Below, one piece after another: positions 11,750-22,644 of a stretch of DNA of 49,391 nt; position 1 is the stretch's first letter; every line of letters starts with the position of its first letter. The notes under the pieces are model-generated. The model did not search any database, was not told the origin of the DNA, and worked only from the letters and a program-made list of their open reading frames with translations. A program made the position numbers and the translations under genes. Source of the stretch: an uncultured Pelagibacteraceae bacterium (GTDB taxonomy: Bacteria; Pseudomonadota; Alphaproteobacteria; Pelagibacterales; Pelagibacteraceae); the NCBI GenBank assembly GCA_902603215.1, contig CACKTW010000001.1, forward strand, positions 50,001 to 99,391. The letters run 5' to 3'.

Positions 11750-14296
11750 ATGCTAAATTTTTTTAAACAAATCAATAAGATATTCAAATCAAATAATCAA
11801 AAAGAGATCAATAGGTTAGAAAAGCTAGTTAAATCCATTAATGCCTTAGAAAATCAAATAAAAAAACTTGCCGATGAAGATTTTCCTTCTAAAACTTTAG
11901 AATTCAAAGAAAGAATTAAAAAAGGTGAATCTTTGAATGCCTTACTTCCTGAAGCTTTCGCTCTAGTTAGAGAGGCCGCATTTAGGCAATTAAATGAAAG
12001 ACATTTTGATGTCCAGTTGATGGGAGGAATAGTTCTTCATGAAAACAAAATTGCTGAGATGAAAACAGGTGAAGGAAAAACTCTCGTGTCAACTCTTCCG
12101 GCCTATTTAAATTCATTGTCTGGAAAAGGAGTCCATATAGTAACTGTAAACGAATATTTAGCTCAAAGAGATTCTGAATGGATGGGAAAAATTTATAAAT
12201 TTTTAGGACTAAATGTTGGATGCATTAAAAATGAACAAGATGACATTGAAAGAAAAAGAAATTATGAATGCGATATCACATATGGCACTAATAGTGAATT
12301 TGGATTTGATTATTTAAGAGATAATATGAAATTTTCAAATACAGACATTGTTCAAAATGGACACAATTTTTGTATAGTTGATGAGGTAGATTCAATATTA
12401 ATAGACGAAGCTAGAACCCCTCTTGTAATTTCAGGTCCAACGGAAGATAAAAGTGATCAGTATATTGCGATTGATAAATTAGTAAAAAGACTTGATAAAG
12501 AAGATTATGAAATTGATGAAAAAGATAAAAATATAATTTTAACTGAAAAAGGAACTGACCATGCTGAATCAATTTTTTCAAAAGCTGGTATATTAAAAAA
12601 TAATAATTTTTATGATCCAGAAAATATAAATTTAGTTCATTTTGTAAATCAATCTTTAAGAGCAAATCATTTATTTTTTAAAGATAAAGATTATATTGTT
12701 AGTGAAGATAGTATTAAAATTGTTGACGAATTTACAGGAAGAATTTTGGAAGGAAGAAGATTTTCCGATGGAATGCATCAAGCCTTAGAAGCAAAAGAAG
12801 GGGTAAAAATACTTTCTGAAAATCAAACTTTGGCATCTATAACTTATCAAAACTATTTTAGATTATACAAAAAGTTATCTGGCATGACTGGTACGGCAGC
12901 AACAGAGGCTGAAGAATTTTTTGAAATTTATAATCTGCCTGTGGTTTCTATACCAACCCATAAAATTATGATTAGAAAAGATTGGAATGACCAAATTTTT
13001 AGAACTGAAAAAGAAAAAAATAATGCAATACTTGGTAAAATAATTGATTGTAAAAATAAAGGGCAACCAGTTTTAGTTGGTACAACAAGTATCGAAAAAT
13101 CAGAATTTTTTTCATCTCTATTAAAAAATAAAAAAATTAAACACTCGGTGCTTAATGCAAAAAACCATGAGCAAGAAGCAAAAATAATAGAAGAAGCTGG
13201 AAGATTAGGTTCTTTAACTATAGCAACAAATATGGCTGGAAGAGGTACCGATATAAAATTGGGAGGAAGTAAAGCTGATGAAAAAGAAAAAGTTAAAGAT
13301 CTTGGAGGTTTATTTGTAATAGGGACAGAAAGACACGAAAGTAGAAGAATTGATAATCAACTTAGAGGAAGATCTGGCAGACAAGGAGATGCGGGACATT
13401 CAATTTTTTTTATCAGTCTTCAAGACGATTTGATGAGAATATTTGGATCAGATTCAATAGACAATATGTTAAAGAAATTTGGACTAAAAGAAAATGAATC
13501 AATTGATCATCCCTGGATTAACAAAGCTTTGGAAAGGGCTCAAAAAAAAGTTGAATCAAGAAATTATGACATAAGAAAAAATTTACTCAAATTTGATGAT
13601 GTCATGAATGATCAAAGACATGTCATTTTTTCACAAAGAAAGGAGATTCTTGATACAAAAGACGTAACAAAACTTACTGATAGCTTGCTAAAAGAAATAA
13701 TTATTCAAATGGTTGGAGAAAAAAATCATATCAAAAAAGATCCAAATAACAAAAATTTAAATATTAAAATAAAATCCCTTCTCTTAAAAAATACATCAGA
13801 TGAAAATATTGATGAAATTCTTAAATTAACTGATGATAAATTTGAAAAAAAAATTACATCATTATTTTTTGAACAAAGAGTTAAAAGAAAAGAATATCTT
13901 GATGAAATACAATCAAATGAAATTGAAAAAAACATCTTAATCCAAACATTAGATATGAATTGGAGATCTCACTTGCAGTATCTAGAGCATTTAAGACAAG
14001 TTGTTGGTTTACGAGGCTATGGACAAAAAGATCCTTTAATAGAATATAAAAAAGAGTCTTTTTCACTATTTCAAAACTTGCTTGAAAAAATAAAAATTGA
14101 AGCAATAACAATTTTATTTAATTTAGCTGTTGTGGAAAAACCTCTAGATAAACCTGAAAGCAGTCAAAATAAAAAAACAAATATTGCTGGAAATCCAGAT
14201 TGCTTGCTTTCAATTAAAAAAAATGAAAAGATTTCAAGGAACGAAAGATGTCCCGCAACAGGAAAAAAATTTAAACAGTGTTGTGGATCTTTATAA
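11750..14296 (+). CDS. secA: Preprotein translocase subunit SecA
   Basis: MKTGEGKTLVSTLPAYLNSL, NMAGRGTDIKLGG, RGRSGRQGDAG; C-terminal degenerate Cys motif. Confidence 0.98.
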   Translation: MLNFFKQINKIFKSNNQKEINRLEKLVKSINALENQIKKLADEDFPSKTLEFKERIKKGESLNALLPEAFALVREAAFRQLNERHFDVQLMGGIVLHENKIAEMKTGEGKTLVSTLPAYLNSLSGKGVHIVTVNEYLAQRDSEWMGKIYKFLGLNVGCIKNEQDDIERKRNYECDITYGTNSEFGFDYLRDNMKFSNTDIVQNGHNFCIVDEVDSILIDEARTPLVISGPTEDKSDQYIAIDKLVKRLDKEDYEIDEKDKNIILTEKGTDHAESIFSKAGILKNNNFYDPENINLVHFVNQSLRANHLFFKDKDYIVSEDSIKIVDEFTGRILEGRRFSDGMHQALEAKEGVKILSENQTLASITYQNYFRLYKKLSGMTGTAATEAEEFFEIYNLPVVSIPTHKIMIRKDWNDQIFRTEKEKNNAILGKIIDCKNKGQPVLVGTTSIEKSEFFSSLLKNKKIKHSVLNAKNHEQEAKIIEEAGRLGSLTIATNMAGRGTDIKLGGSKADEKEKVKDLGGLFVIGTERHESRRIDNQLRGRSGRQGDAGHSIFFISLQDDLMRIFGSDSIDNMLKKFGLKENESIDHPWINKALERAQKKVESRNYDIRKNLLKFDDVMNDQRHVIFSQRKEILDTKDVTKLTDSLLKEIIIQMVGEKNHIKKDPNNKNLNIKIKSLLLKNTSDENIDEILKLTDDKFEKKITSLFFEQRVKRKEYLDEIQSNEIEKNILIQTLDMNWRSHLQYLEHLRQVVGLRGYGQKDPLIEYKKESFSLFQNLLEKIKIEAITILFNLAVVEKPLDKPESSQNKKTNIAGNPDCLLSIKKNEKISRNERCPATGKKFKQCCGSL

Positions 14297-15400
14297 AATA
14301 AAAATTCCTAAAAAAAGCAATAAAAAAATAACTGCTCCTAAAACAAATGTGTAAATTTTATTTTGAAAAATTTTTCTTTTAAAATTTAAATACAAATTAC
14401 TTTTGCTAGAAAGTTTATCTGTTTCTTCATGGCTTTGGCCAAATCCTTTTTCTCTTCCTATGGAAAGAAATTTTTGTTTTCTTTGATTTAAAATTTGCTC
14501 ATGATTCAAAATTGAAAGTTCATCTAAATTTCTTCTTATGCAATCTCTCACTTGATTTACTGTTTCAATTTTATCTCTATGTGCTCCGCCTATAGGCTCT
14601 TTAATAACCTCGTCAATGACTCCAAAATTTAGTAGATCGTTTGCTGAAAGTTTCATTGCTTGTGATGCTTCAAGTGTTTTCTTGGGATCTCTCCATAATA
14701 TAGCGGCACATCCCTCTGGGGAAATAACTGAATAAATTGCATTTTCAAGCATAATGACTTTGTTTGATGATGCTAAAGCAATTGCTCCTCCACTTCCGCC
14801 TTCACCAATAATAATTGAAATATTTGGAACACGAAGTGACATTGATGTTTCAATTGATTTTGCTATTGACTCTGCAATTCCACGTTCTTCCGATCCTGGC
14901 TCGGGTGATGCTCCAGGAGTGTCAATAAAAGAAATTATTGGGATATTAAATTTTTCAGCTAATTTCATAAGCCTGATACATTTTTTGTAACCTTCGCTTT
15001 TCATCATTCCAAAATTACTTTTTATTCTTGTGTCTAAATCATTTCCTTTTTCTTGGCCAATTACTAAAATTGATCTATTTTCAAAAGTTGCAAAACCAGC
15101 TAAAACTGCCTTGTCATCACTAAAATGTCTATCGCCAGATAAAATCACAAAATCATCAAATAAATTTTCTATAAAATATTTTGCTTTTGGCCTTTCCTCA
15201 TGTCTTGCTACCAAAGTTTTTTGCCAAGGATTTAGATTAGAATAAATATTACTTAGTTTTTCTTTTAATTCTGATTCAATATCATTAATTTTTTCGGTCT
15301 GGACTTCTGTTAAGCCATCAGAATTGTATGGGTCTTTTAATTTATCAAGATTCTCTTCTAAAGACCTTATCTCATTTTCAAATTCTAGATAGTTTTTCAT
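14291..15400 (-). CDS. accA: Acetyl-CoA carboxylase carboxyltransferase subunit alpha, with C-terminal TM extension
   Basis: [46 protein letters not shown] preferred as start over the longer track ORF. Confidence 0.95.
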   Translation of the reverse strand: MKNYLEFENEIRSLEENLDKLKDPYNSDGLTEVQTEKINDIESELKEKLSNIYSNLNPWQKTLVARHEERPKAKYFIENLFDDFVILSGDRHFSDDKAVLAGFATFENRSILVIGQEKGNDLDTRIKSNFGMMKSEGYKKCIRLMKLAEKFNIPIISFIDTPGASPEPGSEERGIAESIAKSIETSMSLRVPNISIIIGEGGSGGAIALASSNKVIMLENAIYSVISPEGCAAILWRDPKKTLEASQAMKLSANDLLNFGVIDEVIKEPIGGAHRDKIETVNQVRDCIRRNLDELSILNHEQILNQRKQKFLSIGREKGFGQSHEETDKLSSKSNLYLNFKRKIFQNKIYTFVLGAVIFLLLFLGIFIL

Positions 15401-15424
15401 ACTTTTAATCTTAATAACAAAAAA

Positions 15425-15437
15425 GGCTATAATATGG
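15425..15437. promoter_or_regulatory. Candidate -10 element (ggcTATAATatgg) in the accA/glcB divergent region
   Basis: Consensus TATAAT on + strand about 45 bp upstream of the glcB start; no -35 verified. Confidence 0.35.
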
Positions 15438-15478
15438 TACATATTAAATCAAAAAAAAATTTATTAATTGTTCTGTTT

Positions 15479-17656
15479 ATGAAGGAAAAATATATAAAAA
15501 TTGAAAATCTGTCAGTTTCAGAAATATTGCTAAATTTTGTAAACAATGAATTGCTACCTGGAACTAACATAGATTCAAATAAATTTTGGAATAGCTTTGA
15601 AAAAGCAGTACATGAATTAGTTCCAAAAAATAAAGAGCTTCTTAAAACCAGAGATCAAATGCAAAAAAAAATAGATAAGTGGCATATTGATAACAAGGGT
15701 AAAGAATTCAATTCGGAAATATATGAAAATTTTTTAAAAGAAATAGGATATTTGGTTAAAGAAGGAGAAAAATTTTCAATAGAAACGAAAAACGTGGATG
15801 CCGAAATTTCTAATATTGCTGGGCCACAATTGGTTGTTCCAGTAATGAATGCAAGATATTCACTAAATGCTGCCAATTCTAGATGGGGAAGTTTATACAA
15901 TGCTTTATATGGAACAGATGTAATTTCAGAATCGAACGGTGCAGAAAGAGGAAAAAAATATAATTATATAAGAGGAGAAAAAGTAATTAAATATGCTCGA
16001 GATTTCTTAGACACTAGTGTTCCACTAATAAATGGTAGCTGGAAAGATATACCAGAAATTCCAAAAGTTGAAAATAATCAATTAAACTTGAAGCTTAAAA
16101 ATAATAATCAATTTATAGGTTATAATATAAAATCGAATCATTTATCTTCACTCTTATTTAAAAATAATAATCTTCACATAGATGTTTTGTTTGATCCAAA
16201 TCAAACACGTGGGGGTCTAAAAGATAAAGCTTCAATATATGATGTAATTTTAGAGTCAGCTATAACTTCAATTATGGATCATGAAGATTCTGTTGCGGCA
16301 GTAGATGCTAAGGATAAAGTTCATGGTTATAGAAATTGGCTAGGTTTAATGAAAGGGGATTTAAAATATGAAGGGGAAAAAAACACAGGGAATAAACCTT
16401 TTACTTTCACAAGAAAGCTAAATTCTGACAGAGAGTATATTTCATCTAATGGAAATAAAATTAAATTACATGGAAGAGCTTTAATGCTTAATCGAAATGT
16501 AGGGCATTTAATGACCAACCCTTCAATTAAATTAGAGGATGGATCGGAAATTCCTGAAGGAATAATGGATGCATTTATAACAACAGCGGCAGCAATTCAT
16601 GATTTTAAAAATAAAAAAAATTCAAAAACACAATCCTTTTATATTGTAAAACCAAAAATGCATGGCCCTGATGAAGTGGCGTTTACTAATTTAATTTTTG
16701 AAAAAGTAGAAGAAACTTTAAATTTAAAGAAACATACAATTAAAATTGGAATTATGGATGAAGAAAGAAGAACAACAGTAAATTTGAAAGAATGTATAAG
16801 AGCTGTAAAAAATAGAGTTGTTTTTATCAATACTGGTTTTTTAGATCGTACTGGTGATGAAATGCATACTTCAATGGAGGCTGGGCCAATGATTAAAAAA
16901 GGAGATATGAAATCTTCCAAATGGATATCTGCATACGAAAATAATAATGTAGATGTAGGATTGGCATGTGGTTTTTCAGGTATAGCTCAAATCGGAAAAG
17001 GGATGTGGGCAGCGCCAGATAAAATGGCAGATATGATGTCTCAAAAAATTAATCATCCTAAATCTGGAGCTAATTGCGCTTGGGTTCCTTCACCGACTGC
17101 TGCTACACTACATGCTCTGCATTATCATCAGGTAAATGTTTTTTCTATACATAAAAAATTAAAAAACAGAGCTGTAGCAAAAATTTCTGATATCCTTACA
17201 ATTCCAACTGCAGATAGACCAAACTGGTCAATAGAAGAAATTAATAGAGAATTAGAAAATAATGCACAAGGTATTTTGGGTTACGTTGTTAGATGGATAG
17301 ATCAAGGAGTAGGTTGTTCAAAAGTTCCTGATATTAATAATGTAGGTTTGATGGAGGATAGGGCAACTTTACGAATTTCATCACAACACATCACAAATTG
17401 GCTTCACCATGGAATTTGTAGCAAAGATCAAGTTTTAAAAACTATGAAAAAAATGGCAGAAATTGTTGATAAACAAAATATTAAAGATCCAAATTTAAAG
17501 GGATACTCTTCATATAAACGAATGTCTGATGATTACGAAAAATCTATTGCATTTAAGGCTGCTTGCGATTTAGTTTTTAAAGGAAAGGTACAGCCCTCTG
17601 GCTATACTGAACCTCTGCTTCATAAAAGAAGACTAGAAAAAAAATCTAATCACTAG
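15479..17656 (+). CDS. glcB: Malate synthase G
   Basis: [71 protein letters not shown] chosen as start. Confidence 0.97.
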   Translation: MKEKYIKIENLSVSEILLNFVNNELLPGTNIDSNKFWNSFEKAVHELVPKNKELLKTRDQMQKKIDKWHIDNKGKEFNSEIYENFLKEIGYLVKEGEKFSIETKNVDAEISNIAGPQLVVPVMNARYSLNAANSRWGSLYNALYGTDVISESNGAERGKKYNYIRGEKVIKYARDFLDTSVPLINGSWKDIPEIPKVENNQLNLKLKNNNQFIGYNIKSNHLSSLLFKNNNLHIDVLFDPNQTRGGLKDKASIYDVILESAITSIMDHEDSVAAVDAKDKVHGYRNWLGLMKGDLKYEGEKNTGNKPFTFTRKLNSDREYISSNGNKIKLHGRALMLNRNVGHLMTNPSIKLEDGSEIPEGIMDAFITTAAAIHDFKNKKNSKTQSFYIVKPKMHGPDEVAFTNLIFEKVEETLNLKKHTIKIGIMDEERRTTVNLKECIRAVKNRVVFINTGFLDRTGDEMHTSMEAGPMIKKGDMKSSKWISAYENNNVDVGLACGFSGIAQIGKGMWAAPDKMADMMSQKINHPKSGANCAWVPSPTAATLHALHYHQVNVFSIHKKLKNRAVAKISDILTIPTADRPNWSIEEINRELENNAQGILGYVVRWIDQGVGCSKVPDINNVGLMEDRATLRISSQHITNWLHHGICSKDQVLKTMKKMAEIVDKQNIKDPNLKGYSSYKRMSDDYEKSIAFKAACDLVFKGKVQPSGYTEPLLHKRRLEKKSNH

Positions 17657-18248
17657 AAATAGGACCTCTATTTTTGAAAGCTGAAATTAAAGTTCCATCA
17701 TCTAAAAATTCAATTTCTCCACCAACTGGTATTCCTTGGGCTAATTTTGATATTTTAACTTTTGAATCCTTAAGGGCATCCTGAATATAGTGTGCTGTAG
17801 TAGAGCCTTCAACTGATGCACTTAAAGCTAATATAACTTCATTAATTGAATCATTTTTAGCTCTATTCACTAAAGACGATATAAGTAAACCATCTTCTTT
17901 TCTATTTTCTGTAGCAGAAAGTGTTCCTCCTAATATATGATAGTGACCTTTATATATTCCAGAGCTTTCTATAACAATCATGTCAGAAAGGTTTTCGACA
18001 ACGCAAATTTGGTTATATTTTTTTTCTGCACATGAACATTTGCCACTTGTAGACTTTAAATTTCCACAAATATTACAACGAACTACATTTTTATAAACTT
18101 CTGCCAAAGTATTAGCTAAAGGTTTAACCAAATCTTCCTTGTTGTTAATAAGTTTAAGAACAATTCTTTTTGCAGATTTAGGCCCTAGTCCTGGAAATTT
18201 TGAAATTAACTTTATTAATTTTTCTATCTCAGGAGTTAAATTTTGCAT
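17646..18248 (-). CDS. recR: Recombination mediator protein RecR
   Basis: [15 protein letters not shown], Cys4 zinc finger [24 protein letters not shown]. Confidence 0.96.
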   Translation of the reverse strand: MQNLTPEIEKLIKLISKFPGLGPKSAKRIVLKLINNKEDLVKPLANTLAEVYKNVVRCNICGNLKSTSGKCSCAEKKYNQICVVENLSDMIVIESSGIYKGHYHILGGTLSATENRKEDGLLISSLVNRAKNDSINEVILALSASVEGSTTAHYIQDALKDSKVKISKLAQGIPVGGEIEFLDDGTLISAFKNRGPISSD

Positions 18249-18254
18249 TCTAGG

Positions 18255-18575
18255 TTAGAAAGGCCATTTAAAACCAGGGGGCAAAGGAATCCCGCCTGTA
18301 ATTTTTGATAATTCTTCTGAAGATTTAATTTTTACTTTACTTTTTGCATCATTATGAGCTGCAACAATCAAATCTTCTAGTACTTCTTTGTCCTCTTTTA
18401 GCATTTCAGGAGATATAAATAATTCCATCATTTCCCCTTCTCCATTTAAATAAACCTTAACAGAGCCTCCCGCACTAACACCTTCAACTTTAATTTTTTT
18501 TATTAACTCTTGAGTTTCTTTCATTTTTTTTTGCATATCTTTTGCTTGCTCAAGTACTTTTGAAAAATCATTCAT
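18255..18575 (-). CDS. ybaB: YbaB/EbfC family nucleoid-associated protein
   Basis: Between dnaX and recR; QAKDMQKKMKETQELIKKIKVEGVSAGGSVKVYLNGEGEM. Confidence 0.94.
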   Translation of the reverse strand: MNDFSKVLEQAKDMQKKMKETQELIKKIKVEGVSAGGSVKVYLNGEGEMMELFISPEMLKEDKEVLEDLIVAAHNDAKSKVKIKSSEELSKITGGIPLPPGFKWPF

Positions 18576-20244
18576 CTTTTTTATTTTCCTCTATGGAAAT
18601 TAATTCAGCATCTGGAAAGTTTTTTAAAATTTTTTCATAAGTTTCTGTCTTTTTTGTATCATGAAACTCTTTTTTCTTTAAACTAGATTTTGTCTCTTGA
18701 TATGTTGGCCCTCCTTTTTCTTTTGATAATGAAATCATCCATCTTTTACCTGTCCAAAAATATAGTTTATCAGAAAGTTTTTTTATAAAATTTTTATCTA
18801 AATTTTGACTAAATTCAATTTCAATATTTTGGTTAGTAAATTTTACCAATCTTACATTATTTTCTAAATCATACTTAAGTTTCATTTCTTTTTCTTTTAA
18901 ACAAATATTTATAAGATCTTGAAAACTTGTTATATTTGAAGATTTAGATGGATCAACATTTAAAATATTTTCTTTTTTTTCTTGAATAACATTCTTAATT
19001 TGTTCAAAGGATTGGCTTTTGGTTGTTAAAATTTTTTCCCTATCTTTCTCTTTGTTTATATCTTTTAATTCCTTAGGTTTTTCATAAAAATCTTCCGAAT
19101 TATTCTCGCTTATTAAATCTTCCAGATTTGGAATTTCTTTTAAATTTATTATTCTAATTAAGAACATTTCAATTAAAAGATTCTGATTTGAAACAATATT
19201 TAACTCTTCTAAAGCTTTTAAAGTAAATTGCCAAAATATAATCAAAGTTTGGTTTTCAATTGTTTTTGAAATTATTTCAATTTCATTAATTTCGTTTTGA
19301 GAAAGATCAAAATTTATTTCGTTACTGCCAAAAGTCTTGTATGTTTTAATATAATAAATCATTTCTAAAAAATCATTTAAAAATACCTTTGGATCTACTC
19401 CTTGATCTGAAATCTTTCTAAAATTTTCAATTGTATTTTTTTCATCACCTTTAAAAACTAATTTAATTAAATTAATTAATTGTGATTTATCAAAATGACC
19501 AAATATTTTTTGAGCTTGTTCAAGACTTAGTTCTTCCTTGATCGTTTTTTGTGTTATTAAGGCTCTTTCCAATAAAGACAGTGCGTCTCTGACTGAGCCT
19601 TCTGACATTTTGGCTATTAACTTAAGTGAATTCTCCGAAATCTTTCCATTTTCAAGCTCAGTAGTTTTTTTTAAAAAATTATGAAGTTCCTTAGAATTTA
19701 TTCTTTTGAGATCAAATCTTTGACATCGTGAAATAATAGTAACTGGAATTTTTCTAACTTCTGTTGTCGAAAAAACAAATTTAAGATATGGAGGTGGTTC
19801 TTCTAAAGTTTTTAATAGCGCATTCATTCCCGCTTTGCTAATCATATGACATTCGTCCAAAATAAATATTTTATATTTTGCGGTTGTTGGGCCATATTTT
19901 GAAAATTCTATAAGATCTCTTACATCATCAACTCCTGTTTTGCTTGCTGCGTCCATCTCTAAAACATCCATATGGCTTGAATTTCTAATTGATTCACAAT
20001 GCTCACACAATTTATCTTTGCATAAATTATCAATGCCATTTTTACAATTTAGACCTTTTGCAATTATTCTTGCAGTTGTGGTTTTTCCAACTCCTCTGAT
20101 TCCTGTCAATAAATATGCGTTTGGAATTTTATTCATTTTTATTGAATTAGTTATTGCTTCAACCATAACTTCCTGTCCAATCAAATCTTTGAATGTTGAT
20201 GGTCGATATTTTAGAGATAATATATTTTTATTATTATTGCTCAT
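18568..20244 (-). CDS. dnaX: DNA polymerase III subunit gamma/tau
   Basis: LKYRPSTFKDLIGQE, GIRGVGKTTTARIIAKGLNC, Cys zinc module, SEGSVRDALSLLERA. Confidence 0.97.
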   Translation of the reverse strand: MSNNNKNILSLKYRPSTFKDLIGQEVMVEAITNSIKMNKIPNAYLLTGIRGVGKTTTARIIAKGLNCKNGIDNLCKDKLCEHCESIRNSSHMDVLEMDAASKTGVDDVRDLIEFSKYGPTTAKYKIFILDECHMISKAGMNALLKTLEEPPPYLKFVFSTTEVRKIPVTIISRCQRFDLKRINSKELHNFLKKTTELENGKISENSLKLIAKMSEGSVRDALSLLERALITQKTIKEELSLEQAQKIFGHFDKSQLINLIKLVFKGDEKNTIENFRKISDQGVDPKVFLNDFLEMIYYIKTYKTFGSNEINFDLSQNEINEIEIISKTIENQTLIIFWQFTLKALEELNIVSNQNLLIEMFLIRIINLKEIPNLEDLISENNSEDFYEKPKELKDINKEKDREKILTTKSQSFEQIKNVIQEKKENILNVDPSKSSNITSFQDLINICLKEKEMKLKYDLENNVRLVKFTNQNIEIEFSQNLDKNFIKKLSDKLYFWTGKRWMISLSKEKGGPTYQETKSSLKKKEFHDTKKTETYEKILKNFPDAELISIEENKKDE

Positions 20245-20256
20245 TTTAGCTATTTA

Positions 20257-20344
20257 AGGAGACTAGAACCTGAATAACGCTCTCTACGCTTGCTTCCGTT
20301 AGGACCTAGGCGGGTTCAAGGTGCATTCACCTCTAGCCTCCAAG
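20257..20344 (-). ncRNA. ffs: Bacterial small signal recognition particle RNA (4.5S)
   Basis: Reverse complement ...CGCCTAGGTCCTAACGGAAGCAAGCG... resembles the SRP RNA apical domain (AGGTCC..GGAAGCA); located upstream of dnaX; ends approximate. Confidence 0.85.
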
Positions 20345-20401
20345 AAGGATTATATCAAGAATAATTTCTTATCCACAAAAAAAGTCTGATTAAATTTAAA
20401 T

Positions 20402-21241
20402 TTATTTTTTAAATCTAAAGTTGTCTGCCTCATAAATCCCCAAAATATCAAGGCTTTGTGTGTGAAAACCTAATTCTTCTAGAGATTTTTTAACTTTTGG
20501 CTCCTCTATATGGCCATCTAAATCACAAATAAAAAAGTAAGATGTAAACGAATTTTTTTCAGGATAACTTTGAAGTTTGGTTAAGTTAACTCCCTGTATA
20601 GCAAAACCTGAAAGTGCAGAGTACAATGCGGCAGGTTTACTTTTAAGTTTAAAAACTAGAGAAGTAATATATTTTCCTTTTTTAAACTCTGGTTGCGAAA
20701 TTTTTTTTCCCATAACTAAAAATCTTGTAAAATTATTTCCTTCACTTTTATTTTCAATATTCGACGCAATAATATCTAGATTATAAATTTGAGCACTTAA
20801 TTTTGATGCTATAGCTGCTTCATCTTTTTTTTTATTCTCAGATATATATTTGGCACTTCCCGCCGTATCAGCTCTAACATTTTCAATTAGTTTATTTTTT
20901 TGAATAAAATCTGAACATTGAGACAAAGCTTGTGAATGACTAAAAACATTTTTTATATCTTTTATTTTTGATCCAGAAACTCCTAACAAATGATGTGCGA
21001 TTTGTTGGAAATGTTCAGCATAAATATTTAAACGATATTTAAAAATTAAATATTCAATTCCTATGTTGCCTGTAATTCTATTAGACTCAGGAATTATAAT
21101 GCTAACACTTTCATCTTCGTCAGCCTTTTTAAAACATTCATCAAATGTCTTGAGAGGAATTGTTTCGGCATCGGGATATGCTTCTTTTGCGGCAATTTGA
21201 CTATAAGCACCTTCAATTCCTTGGAAAAAAATTTTTTTCAT
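20402..21241 (-). CDS. pheA: Prephenate dehydratase with ACT domain
   Basis: FFQGIEGAYSQIAAKEAYPDAE, NFTRFLVMGK, C-terminal ACT domain. Confidence 0.95.
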   Translation of the reverse strand: MKKIFFQGIEGAYSQIAAKEAYPDAETIPLKTFDECFKKADEDESVSIIIPESNRITGNIGIEYLIFKYRLNIYAEHFQQIAHHLLGVSGSKIKDIKNVFSHSQALSQCSDFIQKNKLIENVRADTAGSAKYISENKKKDEAAIASKLSAQIYNLDIIASNIENKSEGNNFTRFLVMGKKISQPEFKKGKYITSLVFKLKSKPAALYSALSGFAIQGVNLTKLQSYPEKNSFTSYFFICDLDGHIEEPKVKKSLEELGFHTQSLDILGIYEADNFRFKK

Positions 21242-21269
21242 AAGATTCTATTATACTCTATGATTTTTA

Positions 21270-22010
21270 TTATTTTTTCAAGTTCATTAACAATTTTATC
21301 TTCTCAAAGTCTTCTTGAGTATCTATACTTAAAGGTGGTGATGATGTGAGAGCTACATTAATTTGAATCCCTGAATCTAAAGCTCTAAGCTGTTCTAAAT
21401 TTCTATCTATTTCGTTTTTTGATCTTTCTAAATTAACAAATTTTTCTAAAATATTTGTTGTAAATGCATAGATACCGAGATGATGATAGATATTTCCATT
21501 TTTTTCTAGATTTTGAATTCTAAAAAAATCTTCTGCCTCTAAAAAATTATTATTATTTAAAGATTCTTTAGTTTTTGTTTTTACAATGTTAGGGTTTTTT
21601 AGTTCATCTTTTTTTGAAATTTTGGCAGCTAATGTTCCAATTTTACTACCTGTTTCTCTCATTAGTTTATTTAATTTTGAAATGTTATTTGGTTCAATAT
21701 TTGGCATATCGCCCTGCAAATTAATTATTAAATCAATTTCTTTGTTGTTAATTTTTTTATAAGCTTCAAAAACTCTATCAGTTCCTGTTGCATGATCGTT
21801 TTCTGTTAAAATTACTTTGGCTGAGTTTCTTTTAACTAAATCAAAAATTTCTTTGTCAGGTGTTGCAACAAAAACTTCTCCTATTTTTGACTCTTTTGCA
21901 CGATTTATTGCATGAATAATTATTGGAATATTGTTTATCTCCAACAATGGTTTATTAGGAAGTCTTTTTGCTCCTAGTCTAGACGGTATTATAATTACTG
22001 ATTTGCCCAT
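21270..22010 (-). CDS. kdsB: 3-deoxy-manno-octulosonate cytidylyltransferase
   Basis: IIPSRLGAKRLPNKPL, LINLQGDMPNIEP, HLGIYAF. Confidence 0.95.
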   Translation of the reverse strand: MGKSVIIIPSRLGAKRLPNKPLLEINNIPIIIHAINRAKESKIGEVFVATPDKEIFDLVKRNSAKVILTENDHATGTDRVFEAYKKINNKEIDLIINLQGDMPNIEPNNISKLNKLMRETGSKIGTLAAKISKKDELKNPNIVKTKTKESLNNNNFLEAEDFFRIQNLEKNGNIYHHLGIYAFTTNILEKFVNLERSKNEIDRNLEQLRALDSGIQINVALTSSPPLSIDTQEDFEKIKLLMNLKK

Positions 22011-22118
22011 ATATATTTTGTTAAATGTATGCGTCTATAATGCCCAAATATTTAATATCAAAATTGATTTTTTTTTGTTAACCATGTTATATCTTCATTA
22101 TGTTTAATACAAAAAATT

Positions 22119-22643
22119 ATGAATAATTTTAATAAGATATTTGGCTCATTATTGCTTGTAGTTATAATTGTTTTTGGCATAAATAAAACATCAGATATAA
22201 TTTATAAAGTTAATGTTCCTACCACTGAGTCCTATAAAGTTGAAGTAAAAGATAATAGTCAAACAAACGAAAAAAAAGAACCTGTGTCTTCTGATATAAA
22301 AGCGATTCTAGCTTTAGGTTCAGCTGATCAAGGAAAAAAAATTTTTACCAAGTGCGCAGCATGCCATTCTATTAACAAGGGTGGTGGAAACAAAATTGGA
22401 CCAGCTCTTTATTCTGTTTTAGGTAGAAAAGTAGCTTCGGTAAATGACTATAAGTATTCAAAAGGAATGGCTAGTTTTGAAAAAATCTGGGGTTTTGAAG
22501 AAATGAATGCATTTTTAATAAAACCTGCAGCCTATATCAAAGGAACAAAAATGGCTTTTGGAGGTTTAAAGAAGGAAGAAGATAGAGCATCTTTAATTCT
22601 TTATATGAACCAGCAAACAGATAATCCTCTCCAAATACCTTAA
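22119..22643 (+). CDS. Membrane-anchored class I c-type cytochrome (CycM-like)
   Basis: N-terminal TM, CAACHSINKGGGNKIGPALYSVLGRKVAS, KGTKMAFGGLKKEEDRASLILYM. Confidence 0.93.
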   Translation: MNNFNKIFGSLLLVVIIVFGINKTSDIIYKVNVPTTESYKVEVKDNSQTNEKKEPVSSDIKAILALGSADQGKKIFTKCAACHSINKGGGNKIGPALYSVLGRKVASVNDYKYSKGMASFEKIWGFEEMNAFLIKPAAYIKGTKMAFGGLKKEEDRASLILYMNQQTDNPLQIP

Positions 22644-22644
22644 A

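Noticed and set aside
12411-14111. Several antisense ORFs inside secA
   Set aside because: Low-complexity Phe/Leu-rich translations from the reverse of an A-rich CDS; expected by composition
15434-15478. N-terminal extension of glcB ([15 protein letters not shown]) and the matching accA extension ([14 protein letters not shown])
   Set aside because: The two extended frames overlap head-to-head; [11 protein letters not shown] and MKNYLEFE fit known family starts better
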